Shown: positions 37,467 to 46,037, counted from the first letter of the stretch. The stretch: 64,000 bases of DNA from Streptomyces decoyicus (GCF_019880305.1 NZ_CP082301.1:1-64000); one strand, 5' to 3'. Translations and numbers: made by a program. The notes: a model not told the origin generated them from the sequence alone.

Positions 37467-38147
37467 ATGAGCACATGGCCAGCCACGCTCGCCCGACCAC
37501 GTCCGCTGGTGACGCTCCCCGGTGTCTATCTGCCGCAGCACGACACACGACTCCTGTTGCGCGCCCTGTATCGCGAAGATGTGGGCGCCGGCACCGAGCT
37601 CCTGGACCTCGGTTCGGGCAGTGGCGTCCTCGCGGTGGGAGCGGCGCGGCTTGGCGCTCTCGTCACGGCCGTGGACATCTCCTGGCAGGCCGTGCTGTCC
37701 ACGAGGATCAACGCGTGGCTCTCCCGGCAGCAGGTCACCGTGCGTCGCGGCGATCTGACCGCAGCTGTCCGCGGCCGCTCCTTCGACGTGCTGGTCAGTA
37801 ACCCGCCTTACGTCCCCGCACCTGGCAACCACCCGCGCCGGGGGCCGGCCCGCGCCTGGGACGCGGGACGCGACGGACGGCTGCTCGTCGACCGCATCTG
37901 CGACGCCGCGCCGCGCGCGCTCCGCCCCGGAGGCGTCCTGCTCATGGTCCATTCCGGACTGTGCGGCACCCAGGACACCTTGGAGCGCCTGACATCCGCG
38001 GGGCTGCGGGCGACGGTCAGCGACCGCGCGGTCATACCGTTCGGTCCGATTCTGCGCTCCCGGCTGGCCTGGCTGCGGTGCCAAGGCCTGCTGAACGAGG
38101 TTCAGGACACAGAGGAATTGGTGATCATCCGTGCCGAGAACTCCTGA
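37467..38147 (+). CDS. HemK2/MTQ2-like methyltransferase
   Basis: A 226-residue Rossmann-type, SAM-dependent methyltransferase. LLDLGSGSGVLAVGAARLGA (about residue 48) is the SAM loop, AVDISWQAV the acidic loop, and SNPPYVPAP (about residue 112) the NPPY catalytic motif of N5-glutamine or DNA-amino methyltransferases. NPPY enzymes of the HemK2/MTQ2 group methylate Gln in proteins, but in this context a small-molecule amide or amine is possible. GGGCGGAGGTG precedes ATG 37467. Its end overlaps the CDGSH gene by 17 nt, showing one operon. Confidence 0.85.
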   Translation: MSTWPATLARPRPLVTLPGVYLPQHDTRLLLRALYREDVGAGTELLDLGSGSGVLAVGAARLGALVTAVDISWQAVLSTRINAWLSRQQVTVRRGDLTAAVRGRSFDVLVSNPPYVPAPGNHPRRGPARAWDAGRDGRLLVDRICDAAPRALRPGGVLLMVHSGLCGTQDTLERLTSAGLRATVSDRAVIPFGPILRSRLAWLRCQGLLNEVQDTEELVIIRAENS

Positions 38148-38394
38148 GCGTCCACGCCGCGTCACCCTCGTCCGAAACGGCCCGCTCCTGGTGGAGGGGC
38201 CGGTGGAAGTGGTCGGTGACGACGGTGCCATAGCCGTCTCCCGACGCTTCACCGTCGCGATCTGCATGTGCCGACGCAGCCGCAGCTACCCCTGGTGCGA
38301 CACCAGTCACCGCAACCGTTCGAAGCACACGTCCGACCCCGCAGACAGCGCCAGTTGCCCGGCAGCGGACGCCGTCTGCGAAGGAGAACAGTGA
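38131..38394 (+). CDS. CDGSH-type iron-sulfur protein
   Basis: An 87-residue protein. CMCRRSRSYPWCDTSH near residue 50 has the C-x-C-x2-S-x3-P-x-C-D-x-(S)-H spacing that binds a redox-active 2Fe-2S cluster by three Cys and one His. The usual Gly of CDGSH is Thr here. Actinobacterial members act as small electron carriers. The position between a methyltransferase and a di-iron oxidase suggests it feeds electrons to the latter (inference). GTG 38131 start. The stop overlaps the next ATG as TGATG. Confidence 0.87.
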   Translation: MPRTPERPRRVTLVRNGPLLVEGPVEVVGDDGAIAVSRRFTVAICMCRRSRSYPWCDTSHRNRSKHTSDPADSASCPAADAVCEGEQ

Positions 38395-39443
38395 TGAAGG
38401 ACGACCTCGGAGCCGCCCGGCCCGGCGGGCCGCAGCTTCCGCAAGTGCGCGGCTACCTGTCCGACGCGGTGATCTCGTGGCTCCGCACCGGGGAGGGACC
38501 CTTGCCGACTCGGGAGGAGATCCAGCGCACAGGCCCGTACGGGGCGGATCTCCAGCTAGCCCTCTACGTGCTGTACGAGCTGCACTATCAGGGGTTCGAC
38601 GGCGTGGACGACGACCGCGAATGGGCTCCCACGCTGCTGTCGGTGCGGCGCTACCTGGAGGAGGCGTTCCTCCGGGCCCTCCGGGCTGACGTCCCGGCGC
38701 TCGGCGAGCAGGAGGCGATGGCCGGCCTCCTGACCGAGCCCGCCACCGACGATGGCAACAGCGTCAGCCACTACTTGAAACGTGAAGGCCGACTGTGGCA
38801 GCTGAGGGAGTACGCGGCCCTCCGCTCGCTGTACCACCTCAAGGAAGCCGACCCGCACGCCTGGGTCCTCCCTCGGTTGCGGGGCCGCGCCAAGGCCGGG
38901 ATGGCCGCCATTGAATTCGACGAGTTCGGTGCCGGGCGGGCCGAGGACATCCACGCCCAGCTCTTCGCCGACCTCATGGCAGACCTCGCCCTGGAAACCG
39001 CGTACGGGCACTACGTAGACGTGGCGCCCGCCGAGACGCTCGCCATCGTCAATCTCATGTCCCTACTGGGACTGCATCGGTCCTTGCGCGGGGCGCTGGT
39101 CGGTCACTTCGCCGCGGTCGAGGTGACCTCGTCGCCAGGATCACGACGCCTCGCGGAAGCCATGCGCCGCACGGGTGCCGGCCCCGCTGCGGAGAGGTTC
39201 TACGACGAGCACGTCGAAGCCGACGCCGTCCATGAACAGATTGTCCGCAGAGAAGTGGTCGACGGTCTGCTGAAGGACGAGCCGGATCTGGAACCCGATG
39301 TCGCCTTCGGCATCGGTGCCACCGGACTTCTCGACAGCCGACTTGCCGGATATCTGCTCGCCGCCTGGCGGGAGGACCGTAGCGCACTGCCGGCCCCGTT
39401 GCCGCACGTCCGTGCCCGCAAGCCCGCACGGAGCGAGACGTGA
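38394..39443 (+). CDS. Heme-oxygenase-like di-iron enzyme
   Basis: A 349-residue protein of the iron-containing redox enzyme (heme-oxygenase-like di-iron oxidase, HDO) family. The helical core has FDEFGAGRAEDIHAQLFADL, supplying Glu and His ligands near residues 183-195, and EHVEADAVHEQI near residue 275 with the second ligand set. HDO relatives do N-oxygenation, decarboxylative olefin formation or C-N rearrangements of amino acids (SznF, UndA, BesC). The substrate here is unknown. Coupled TGATG start at 38394 after AAGGAG. It is the central gene of the cluster. Confidence 0.85.
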   Translation: MKDDLGAARPGGPQLPQVRGYLSDAVISWLRTGEGPLPTREEIQRTGPYGADLQLALYVLYELHYQGFDGVDDDREWAPTLLSVRRYLEEAFLRALRADVPALGEQEAMAGLLTEPATDDGNSVSHYLKREGRLWQLREYAALRSLYHLKEADPHAWVLPRLRGRAKAGMAAIEFDEFGAGRAEDIHAQLFADLMADLALETAYGHYVDVAPAETLAIVNLMSLLGLHRSLRGALVGHFAAVEVTSSPGSRRLAEAMRRTGAGPAAERFYDEHVEADAVHEQIVRREVVDGLLKDEPDLEPDVAFGIGATGLLDSRLAGYLLAAWREDRSALPAPLPHVRARKPARSET

Positions 39444-39498
39444 GGACAGGTGAGGCCTCCTCTCTGTGGGACCGGCGAGAGAATGGCAGGAGGGTGTG

Positions 39499-40269
39499 AT
39501 GGACGAGAACTCTGAGAGCTTCTGGGCTTCGGCGGAGCCCACGGTCTTCCAGAAGCCTCCGCCCGCGGTGGCGGCGGCGCGCGAGTCCTTGGGATCGGTC
39601 GGCGTCCACCTCATACCGGCAGCCACCGTGAGATCACACCTTGGCACCGGAGAGGAGGAGTGGGCGCGCTTCGCCATGCACTGGGAGGACCTTTCCCAGG
39701 ACCGGTATGCCGCCGAACGGGGCACCTGCCGACTGCGGCGTTACGGACAGTTCTCGCTCACCCCCGCCACCGGAGAGATGACCCAGCTACCGGACACCCC
39801 TTTCGTGCAGCCGGATCGGAGCAACCTGCTCTACGTGGACGTCAACCGTCACTTCGAACCGCTGACCGACGCCTTTGTGGCGGACCCACTGCTCCGCTCG
39901 GTCGTGTCGCTTCTCGGACACGTCGCGGGCGCCCTGGACTCCGCCGCATGCTGGATCGCGAAGGTGCATCCGTTCCGGGTCGTCGCCAGGGCCGGCGGCG
40001 AAGGGCAGCCGACTCCGGAGGGCCGGCACCGTGACGGAGTGACGCTGGTGTCTTCGTTGCTGGTCAGCCGTAACAATGCGAGCGGGGGCCGGAGCACCGT
40101 CTTCGCTCCGGACGGGCCGGAACTGCTCTCGGCCACTCTGAACGAACCCGCGAGTCTGCTGCTGTCGGACGATCGCCACACCTTGCACGGCGTGTCACCC
40201 ATCCGCCCGCTGGATCCGTCCCGGCCCGCGCACAGGGACGTGCTGGTCACCACACTCACGCCGGCCTGA
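39499..40269 (+). CDS. 2-oxoglutarate/Fe(II) dioxygenase (free amino-acid hydroxylase type)
   Basis: A 256-residue protein of the 2OG-Fe dioxygenase family that includes isoleucine 4-hydroxylase. EGRHRDGVTLV holds the HxD iron pair, SGGRSTVF follows, and DDRHTLHGVSPI provides the distal His. RPAHRDVLVTTL has the Arg that usually binds 2-oxoglutarate. Members hydroxylate aliphatic free amino acids. GGCAGGAGGGTG precedes ATG 39499; the frame before it has no such site. It lies 55 nt after the di-iron enzyme, and its end overlaps the convergent ligase gene by 14 bp. Confidence 0.85.
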   Translation: MDENSESFWASAEPTVFQKPPPAVAAARESLGSVGVHLIPAATVRSHLGTGEEEWARFAMHWEDLSQDRYAAERGTCRLRRYGQFSLTPATGEMTQLPDTPFVQPDRSNLLYVDVNRHFEPLTDAFVADPLLRSVVSLLGHVAGALDSAACWIAKVHPFRVVARAGGEGQPTPEGRHRDGVTLVSSLLVSRNNASGGRSTVFAPDGPELLSATLNEPASLLLSDDRHTLHGVSPIRPLDPSRPAHRDVLVTTLTPA

Positions 40270-41446
40270 CAGTGGCGCGTCCCGGACGCCCTCCCGACGG
40301 CTCTCCGCGTCGGCCGGACGTCAGCCGCTCGAGATCGTCCACTACGTCCGTCAGGTGTGCACGACGGCGCCACGAGGCCCGCTGACGCTGAGCGCCGCAT
40401 CCCCGCTCGCCGAGCCGGCGCAGGAGCCCCATGGCCCGGTCGAGATCCCCGTGCTGCTCCAGCGCGGAGCGGACATGCTCGACGAGCCGGGTGGCCTGCA
40501 CGGAACAGGGCAGGACCCGGCCCGTCAGCGCATCGACCCCCTTGCCAGGCCAGCCGTCGCGCGCCGCTCGCCAGTAAGCGGCCCGCACCAGTTCGCTACA
40601 AGTCTCGGGGCCGGTGTGGCCGCGCTGTACCAACGCACTGGCGGTCACCACGAGCGCCCGGATCAGAACCGCCAGTGCGACGGTGTCCGCCACCTCCGCT
40701 GGAACATCCATGGCCCGGATCTCCAGAGTGGGGAGCCGGGGATTGGGCCGCACGTCCCAGAACGGAATGGCGCCATCCAGCATCGCCTCGGACTCCTGGA
40801 GGGCGGCGGTAAGCCGCTCATAGTGGCCCAAGGACTCGACATGCGGCGGGGCTCCGAGGGCTGGGAAGCGGCCTCTGATAACGGTGCGCCAGCTGGCATA
40901 CCCCATGTCACGCCCGTCCAGAAAGGGCGAGTTGGCGCTCATCGCCACGAGCAGCGGCAGCCACGGCCGCAAGTGATTACCTACCAGCACCGCCATCTCT
41001 CGGTCGGGCACATGCACATGGATGTGCGCGGCGCAGATGGCGAATCCATCGAGCAAGGTCCCGAACTGATCCAGGCCCGCCCGGTAGCGCGGATGGTCCC
41101 CAACGATTGCCGGGCCCTCGCGCCCAATGACCGGTGTACCGGAAGCGCAGATACCGAGCCCTTCGGCCCGCGCGGCTGCCGCAGCGGCCCCTCGCACCGC
41201 GAGCAGTGCGCCGTACAGGTCGGCGCCCTCCCGGCAGGGAGGCGTTTTCACCTCAATCTGACACTCATCGAATTCCCCCGAGACGAGGTCACCCACCGTC
41301 TCCCGGGCGCGCGCCACCACCCGGCTGCCCAGCGATGCCACCGCCCGGCTGCCTGGATCGATGAGAAAGAACTCTTCCTCCACGCCCAGCAACGGAGCCA
41401 GGGCGCGGCCCGCCGGCCCCACTCCGGGGCGCGGCCCGCTGTTCAT
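40256..41446 (-). CDS. YbdK-type carboxylate-amine ligase (glutamate-cysteine ligase 2-like)
   Basis: A 396-residue ATP-grasp-like ligase of the GCS2 family. LLGVEEEFFLIDP (about residue 20), FDECQIEVKTPP, ICAAHIHVHVPDREMAVLVG (read in parts), SANSPFLDGRDMGYASWR and RLPTLEIRAMDVP are family motifs. YbdK has weak glutamate-cysteine ligase activity; related enzymes ligate other amino acids in secondary metabolism. ATG 41446 overlaps the stop of the 58-residue ORF upstream (ATGA), so both are translated together. Convergent with the 2OG dioxygenase, it may act on the product of that operon. Confidence 0.88.
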   Translation of the reverse strand: MNSGPRPGVGPAGRALAPLLGVEEEFFLIDPGSRAVASLGSRVVARARETVGDLVSGEFDECQIEVKTPPCREGADLYGALLAVRGAAAAAARAEGLGICASGTPVIGREGPAIVGDHPRYRAGLDQFGTLLDGFAICAAHIHVHVPDREMAVLVGNHLRPWLPLLVAMSANSPFLDGRDMGYASWRTVIRGRFPALGAPPHVESLGHYERLTAALQESEAMLDGAIPFWDVRPNPRLPTLEIRAMDVPAEVADTVALAVLIRALVVTASALVQRGHTGPETCSELVRAAYWRAARDGWPGKGVDALTGRVLPCSVQATRLVEHVRSALEQHGDLDRAMGLLRRLGERGCGAQRQRASWRRRAHLTDVVDDLERLTSGRRGEPSGGRPGRATVRPA

Positions 41447-41619
41447 CGTCCCTCCGGTCCCCGCCAGTTCTCGGCCGCCGTTCCGGACCGGCGGCCGTGG
41501 GGAGGACCCGGGAAATGCCCGTTCGAGCAGGCCCGCCGACTCCAGCTCGGGCCTGCTGCGGCCCTGAATCCCAGCGAACAGGCGGTGACACCGAGACCCT
41601 CGATGACCTTCACCGTCAT
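41443..41619 (-). CDS. 58-residue ORF coupled to the ligase gene
   Basis: ATG 41617-41619 has an excellent ribosome site (AAGGAGGTGCC) and the stop overlaps the ligase start. The peptide begins MTVKVIEGLGVTACSLGF and then becomes Arg/Pro/Gly-rich. An alternative frame after residue 24 (ELESAGLLERAFPG) also looks protein-like, so a frameshift is possible. No known family. It could be a translational coupler, a small precursor or a damaged gene start. Confidence 0.5.
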   Translation of the reverse strand: MTVKVIEGLGVTACSLGFRAAAGPSWSRRACSNGHFPGPPHGRRSGTAAENWRGPEGR

Positions 41620-42005
41620 GGCACCTCCTTGCTCCGGTTTCTCCTGTCTACGCCGTACCCGGCCGGGGCGCGACTCCAGGAGCCGGGGTTGGTCAGTGCC
41701 AGCGGACCCGCAAGTGGCAGTGAGTCCACAACCGGGCTCGCCGAAGGATGCGTCTGCGGCAGCTGACGCGCAGGCCGTCGCCGGAGATGAACCCATGGAC
41801 CGCAGTCCCGCAAACGAACGGGGCGGCGCGCCCGATCAGCCGCTCCATGTCCCGTCGTCCGCGTCGGCCTTCCGGCAAGGACGACGATCTGGCAAGTCGC
41901 GTCGGCGGGCGGGCGCCCTTGCGCGCGGCATCTGGCTGGCACCGTCCCGAACCCCACCGTCACCCTCACCGCACAGCCGGCCGACCGCCCGAGCTGCCAT
42001 CGCGA
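41620..42005. other. No supported gene
   Basis: Frames on both strands are compositionally biased. A promoter for the leftward 58-aa ORF/ligase pair is expected here but none was picked out. Confidence 0.4.
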
Positions 42006-42545
42006 TCAGCCGTTCTTCTCCATTGCCTTACGGACGACGCCTTTCGTTCGGTCCATCAGCGCGGCCACGGGCCCGAGAGCAACGTTGGCCGCCCCCGACT
42101 CCACTCCGGGATGCGGCCGGGTGGGGGCCATGGCCTCGGCGGCCTTCACGGCCCTGGCCATCGCGGCAAGATTGGCGTCGTCGGTGCTGCGGCGAATGTG
42201 GGTGAATTCGTAGCGTTCCTCGGCGCGGGCGTGTTTCTGGACGTCCGTGCGAAGTTTCATCAGTTGCGGCATGAACCTCGGGTCGTCGGTATCGAGGTCG
42301 TCGAGCGCCGCCAAGGTTTCCTTGGCCGCCTTCTCCTCGGCGAGACGATCCTTTACGACTTGCTCACCGCCCGGCACGCTGCGGCGGGCGAAGGGGTGGA
42401 CGACTTCCTCCTCCGCCGTCTCGTGAACGGCGAGGAGGCGCACGAGACGGCGGAACGCGTCGCGACGTTCGTCACCAGCCGCAGCCTCGACCTCGTCGAA
42501 GAGGTTGCGGATGTCGCCGTGCTGGCGCATGAGCAGGGCGACCAC
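42006..42545 (-). CDS. Hemerythrin-domain protein
   Basis: A 179-residue four-helix protein. MRQHGDIRNLFDEVE, VHETAEEEVVHPF and HARAEERYEFTHI supply the His and Glu/Asp ligands (HxxE..HExxE..HxxxEE) of a non-heme di-iron, O2- or peroxide-binding site. The C-terminal TRPHPGVES linker is like that of the second hemerythrin at 52761. The function may be oxygen, NO or ROS sensing or scavenging. GTG 42545 is the first possible start; no ribosome site is evident and a TAG lies 26 codons upstream. Confidence 0.85.
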   Translation of the reverse strand: MVALLMRQHGDIRNLFDEVEAAAGDERRDAFRRLVRLLAVHETAEEEVVHPFARRSVPGGEQVVKDRLAEEKAAKETLAALDDLDTDDPRFMPQLMKLRTDVQKHARAEERYEFTHIRRSTDDANLAAMARAVKAAEAMAPTRPHPGVESGAANVALGPVAALMDRTKGVVRKAMEKNG

Positions 42546-42596
42546 GTCGGTGTCGGGAGCCTGGTCGTCCCCGGCCGGGGGGTCTGAAGCTCGCTC

Positions 42597-43021
42597 CTAT
42601 GCCCGTACCTCACTTGTCGCGCATGGCAGGGTCGGGTGGTCGCTTTCGGTCTGCACGCGGTATTCGCGGCCGAACATGGCGCCGTGCTCGGCCATAACCC
42701 GCTCGCTCGGCGGCTCCTCGCCACCGTGGATGCTCGAACCTCTCGTGCGCGCTCGCGGTCGGTGACCTTGGGGTCCTCGGGCAGGTTCGCCACCTCGTGG
42801 GTAAGGCCAGTGCGCAGCGGCCCTTGGGCCGTCCACTCGCGTATCCGCGGCCTTTCCGCTCCGACGTACTTCCAGCCGCCACCGCTTCCACTTCGGGCGG
42901 GCACCGTCCGGGACGTGATCCCCGGTTCAACAAGATCAGCACTACCGCCATCCGCTGCCCCGTCGGTCCCCACGGCCGGGCCCCGGGGTTGGTGAGCGCA
43001 GTCAGTGTCGCCGCCTTGGCG
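42597..43021 (-). pseudogene. Possible decayed small gene
   Basis: HEVANLPEDPKVTDRERARE in one minus frame and GEEPPSERVMAEHGAMFGRE with YRVQTESDHPTLPC in another look like pieces of one small conserved protein broken by a frameshift near 42740. No family is recognised. Confidence 0.3.
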
Positions 43022-43417
43022 CTACCGGGGGAGAAGGGCGCTTACGGTCTTGCCGCCGGACGGCCAGCGGGTCCCTGCGGTGGTGCGGGCGAGGCGGTTG
43101 ACCATGGGCCAGCCGAAGCCTCCGGTGCCGTCGTTCAGGCCGGGGGTTGGCATGCGTGGCGCCTGCAAGCTGGGGTCGTCGACGGCCACCTCGACGGTGT
43201 CGGGGTGGGCGGCCAGGCAGAGGGTGTAGGTGCCGCCGCCGTGGCGTAGGGCGTTGGTGACGAGCTCGGAGACGACCAGGACAGCGGTGTCGGCCGGTTC
43301 TGAAGCGACGGCCGGCTGCCGGAGGGCTTCGAGGAAGGCCCGGGTGGTGTCACGCGCATCGGCGACGGCGGTCGCGGAGCGGATGGTCGTGGCGTCGACG
43401 CACATCGTCAGGTTCAC
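43022..43417 (-). CDS. Anti-sigma-type ATP-binding protein (HATPase_c_2)
   Basis: A 131-residue GHKL-type kinase of the RsbW/SpoIIAB class. VLVVSELVTNALRHGGG is the N box, VAVDDPSLQAPRM the G1 region, and GTGGFGWPMVNRLA the G2 region. In Streptomyces dozens of such proteins bind ATP and regulate sigma or anti-anti-sigma factors. This one has no sigma partner next to it; the SpoIIE phosphatase at 48970 belongs to the same type of circuit. GTG 43417 follows AGAGG; ATG 43405 is also in frame. Confidence 0.85.
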   Translation of the reverse strand: MNLTMCVDATTIRSATAVADARDTTRAFLEALRQPAVASEPADTAVLVVSELVTNALRHGGGTYTLCLAAHPDTVEVAVDDPSLQAPRMPTPGLNDGTGGFGWPMVNRLARTTAGTRWPSGGKTVSALLPR

Positions 43418-43559
43418 CCTGGCCTCTGGCTCGTCAATGCCCGGTCCTGCCTACCCGTCCCTCGCGCCCCGCCCGGCGCCCTCTTAACCCGACAGGTCCC
43501 GATTACCTCACCGTCGAACACACGAAAATCTATGTCGGCTGAAGTAGACATTGGGTGGT

Positions 43560-43990
43560 GGTGTGGTTATGGTTTCTCTCGTAGCCGAGATCAGCGAGGC
43601 CCGGCAGAGACGAACTGGCGGGCAGCAGTACACGCAGTTGCAGTGAGCAGGACGGTGCGGTGGTGGAGTTCCGAAGCCAGAGCGGTTGCAGGAAGGCGAC
43701 GGGACTGACGGCCGGACCGGGTGGCCCGCAGTGATCAGGGGCTGCCGTGAGCAGTACCGCAGTGGCAGTTCAGTAAGTGCAGTTCGCAGTACCAGCAGTG
43801 CGGTTGTCAGTAGTTCCTCGGTAAAGGCGTCGGCTGCGGGCGCGCGTACCGGGAGGTTCGGCAGTGGGGTTCTGAGCCAGAGCAGACGCAGGATGGGCGA
43901 CGGGGCTGGCTGCCGAAGAGTGGCGCTTGATCAGGTCACCAGCAGTTCGCATCACCAGTAGTACAAGCAGTACGCAGTCCCCGTTAGTAA
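43560..43990. repeat. GCAGT-rich region with degenerate duplications
   Basis: The pentamer GCAGT or its close variants occur every 10-30 bp. Two stretches are imperfect copies of each other: around 43675-43760 and 43865-43945 share GCCAGAGC, GCAGGA, GGCGACGGG, TGATCAGG and trailing AGT-AGT runs. A weaker third copy lies at 43575-43635. No protein is encoded. It forms the far-upstream leader of the MerR gene at 44260. Confidence 0.6.
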
Positions 43991-44203
43991 GTAGTTGATC
44001 AAGAGGGAAGAACGGAGGAGTTGAGCGCCATCAGGATCGCCCGGGCGGAATCACTGAGCCCGGGTACCGCAGGACATCGACAGTGAGGTGGTCTCCGGTC
44101 AAGCAACCGCGATCCCCGCGCACCCGACAGTATCTAGGTCGGGTCTGCGGAAACAGAAGGCCGGCGCAGTACCAGGGTCGGCAGATGGTGTAGCAGTTCC
44201 TTC

Positions 44204-44234
44204 GGGGCCCTGGTGCCAATGGCACCAGGGCCCC
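44204..44234. promoter_or_regulatory. Perfect 15-bp palindrome upstream of the MerR gene
   Basis: GGGGCCCTGGTGCCA and TGGCACCAGGGCCCC flank a single A, 25 nt before ATG 44260. Either a DNA operator for the MerR-type product (autoregulation) or an RNA hairpin that hides or frees its ribosome site (GAGAGGTGAG). Confidence 0.6.
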
Positions 44235-44259
44235 TCCACGCGTTCCACAGAGAGGTGAG

Positions 44260-44631
44260 ATGACAGCAGTCGACTCGTTTGGCCGTCTCGATGACGATGA
44301 CTACCCCGCCTACACCATGGGCCGGGCCGCCGACATGCTCGGCACCACACAGGGCTTCCTCCGCGCCATCGGCGAAGCCCGCCTCGTCGCCCCGCTCCGC
44401 TCCGAGGGCGGCCACCGCCGCTACTCCCGCTACCAGCTGCGCATCGCCGCCCGCGCCCGGGAACTCGTCGACCAGGGCACCCCCATCGAGGCCGCCTGCC
44501 GCATCATCATCCTCGAAGACCAGCTCGAAGAAGCCCAGCGCAGCAACGCCGAACACCGCAACGCTGTCAGGCCGCGCGGCGCGGCGACGCCTGATCCGCT
44601 AGCGAGAAAGCCGTCGGCACGTATTCCTTGA
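44260..44631 (+). CDS. MerR-type transcriptional regulator
   Basis: A 123-residue protein. YTMGRAADMLGTTQGFLRAI and GGHRRYSRYQLRIAARARE form the MerR winged helix-turn-helix. TPIEAACRIIILEDQLEEAQ is a dimerising coiled-coil. No Cys or effector domain follows, so it is a short, BldC/HspR-like stand-alone regulator. The preceding 700 bp of repeat-rich leader and the palindrome point to complex or autogenous control. GAGAGGTGAG precedes ATG 44260. Confidence 0.8.
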   Translation: MTAVDSFGRLDDDDYPAYTMGRAADMLGTTQGFLRAIGEARLVAPLRSEGGHRRYSRYQLRIAARARELVDQGTPIEAACRIIILEDQLEEAQRSNAEHRNAVRPRGAATPDPLARKPSARIP

Positions 44632-44859
44632 CCGCACACGGCCGACGGCAGAATGACGGCCTGACCGGCCGGCCGGCAGTAGCCCGCAGGCGGGGCTCCG
44701 ACAACTTCATCGCCGGAGCCCCTTGACCGTGCAAACCCAGCCCTCAGCCGCTATGCGCGTCGTTCGGATCATGGTGTCCCGGCCCTCCGGACGGCAGCGT
44801 CTACGCGAGCGGCAGGGCGCTCTCCTCCTGCTCGTCGGGCCCTCGTGCGAATCCGGCTG

Positions 44860-45843
44860 TCAGCCTTCCCGGATGAAGCCCTCCCGCACCAGCCAGTCCT
44901 TCGCCACCTCGTGCGGGTCCTCCCCGCCCACGTCCACCCGCGCGTTCAGCCGCTGGGCCTCCGCCCCCGTCAGCCGCTTGGTGATCGGGGCGAGGAGGTC
45001 GGCGATGGCCGGGTACTTCCTCATTGTGGCGCTGTTCATCTCGGGTGCCGCGTTGTAATTGGGGAAGAAGTGCCGGTCGTCCTCCAGCACCTTCAGCTTG
45101 AGTTCGGGAATGCGGCCGTCGGTGGTGGCCGCCACACCGAGGGCGCAGGCCGCGCCCTCGGCGACCTGGGTGTAGACGACGCCGTCGTCCATCTTTTTGA
45201 AGTTCCCGCGCCGGAGGGCGAATCCGTACGTCTTCGCCACGCCCGGCAGGCCGTCCTCGCGCACCGAGAACTCGCTCCCGCCGCAGATCGTCGCCGCGCC
45301 CGGGTCTTTCTTCGTCAGACGTGCCACGTCGGAGAGTGTGCGCAGCCGGTACTTCTGCGCATTCGCCTGGTTCGCGACCAGCGCGTAGGTGTTGTTGAGC
45401 GGGGCGGCGCGCAGCCAGGTGATGCCGTTGCGGCGGTCCTCCTCGCGTACGGCCTCCCACTGCTCGGACGGGTCGACGACCCGCTTGGTGTGACCGAGGT
45501 AGGTGATCCAGGCCGTGCCGGTGTACTCGTACATCCCGTCCGCCGCACCGGACTTGACCGCCTCGCGGGCACCGATCGAGCCCTGGATGTTCGTCCGGTC
45601 CAGGACTTCCGCGCCGGCCGCTTTGAAGACCAGCCCCATGATCTGGCCCAGAATGATCTGCTCGGTGAACTCCTTTGAGGTCACGGTCAGTTGGGCGCCC
45701 TCCAGCGGTCGCCCCTTCCCGATGGAGCCGGGCTGCACCGAGTCGGCCAGCGGGCTGCCGCTGGTCAGACCGCAGCCGCTCAGCCCTGCGGCGGCGAGCA
45801 GCAGGGCGCCCGCGACGGCCGTCCGTACCTGGGCCAGGCGCAT
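44860..45843 (-). CDS. Osmoprotectant (betaine/choline-type) ABC substrate-binding lipoprotein
   Basis: A 327-residue lipoprotein. Signal peptide with lipobox LSGC near residue 24. The OpuAC-like domain has VTSKEFTEQIILGQIMGLVF, GAREAVKSGAADGMYEYTGT, LNNTYALV and YNAAPEMNSATMRKYPAI. Such proteins bind glycine betaine, choline or carnitine outside the membrane and deliver them to an OpuB-type permease. The permease gene just upstream has an internal deletion and no ATPase gene is present, so this binding protein appears orphaned. GGAGGTGGACTG precedes ATG 45843, which overlaps the permease stop by 1 nt. Confidence 0.88.
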   Translation of the reverse strand: MRLAQVRTAVAGALLLAAAGLSGCGLTSGSPLADSVQPGSIGKGRPLEGAQLTVTSKEFTEQIILGQIMGLVFKAAGAEVLDRTNIQGSIGAREAVKSGAADGMYEYTGTAWITYLGHTKRVVDPSEQWEAVREEDRRNGITWLRAAPLNNTYALVANQANAQKYRLRTLSDVARLTKKDPGAATICGGSEFSVREDGLPGVAKTYGFALRRGNFKKMDDGVVYTQVAEGAACALGVAATTDGRIPELKLKVLEDDRHFFPNYNAAPEMNSATMRKYPAIADLLAPITKRLTGAEAQRLNARVDVGGEDPHEVAKDWLVREGFIREG

Positions 45844-46037
45844 CAGTCCACCTCCAGGCCGCGTGGGCATAGCAGCAACTCGACGAGCGCCCCCACCCAG
45901 TCCATGATCAGCGCCATGGCGACCGTCAGTACGGAGCCGAGCACCAGCACCGGCATGCGCTGGTTGGTGATGCCGGAGGAGACCAGGTCCACCAGTAGCT
46001 GCTGGCAGCGTGCGCCCAGGTACTCCCAGAAGGTCAC
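45843..46037 (-). pseudogene. OpuB-type permease with large in-frame deletion
   Basis: A 64-residue frame. MTFWEYLGARCQQLLVDL is the usual N-terminus of osmoprotectant ABC permeases, and MPVLVLGSVLTVAMALIMDW with LRPRG-like PRGLEVD is the usual C-terminus. The roughly 150-residue core between them, with the EAA loop, is deleted at about residue 20. The protein cannot form a channel. The gene order permease-then-binding protein is kept. Confidence 0.65.

Noticed and set aside
43560..43990. Possible CRISPR array in the GCAGT-rich region
   Set aside because: Repeats are short, degenerate and irregularly spaced, with no constant repeat or spacer length and no cas genes.
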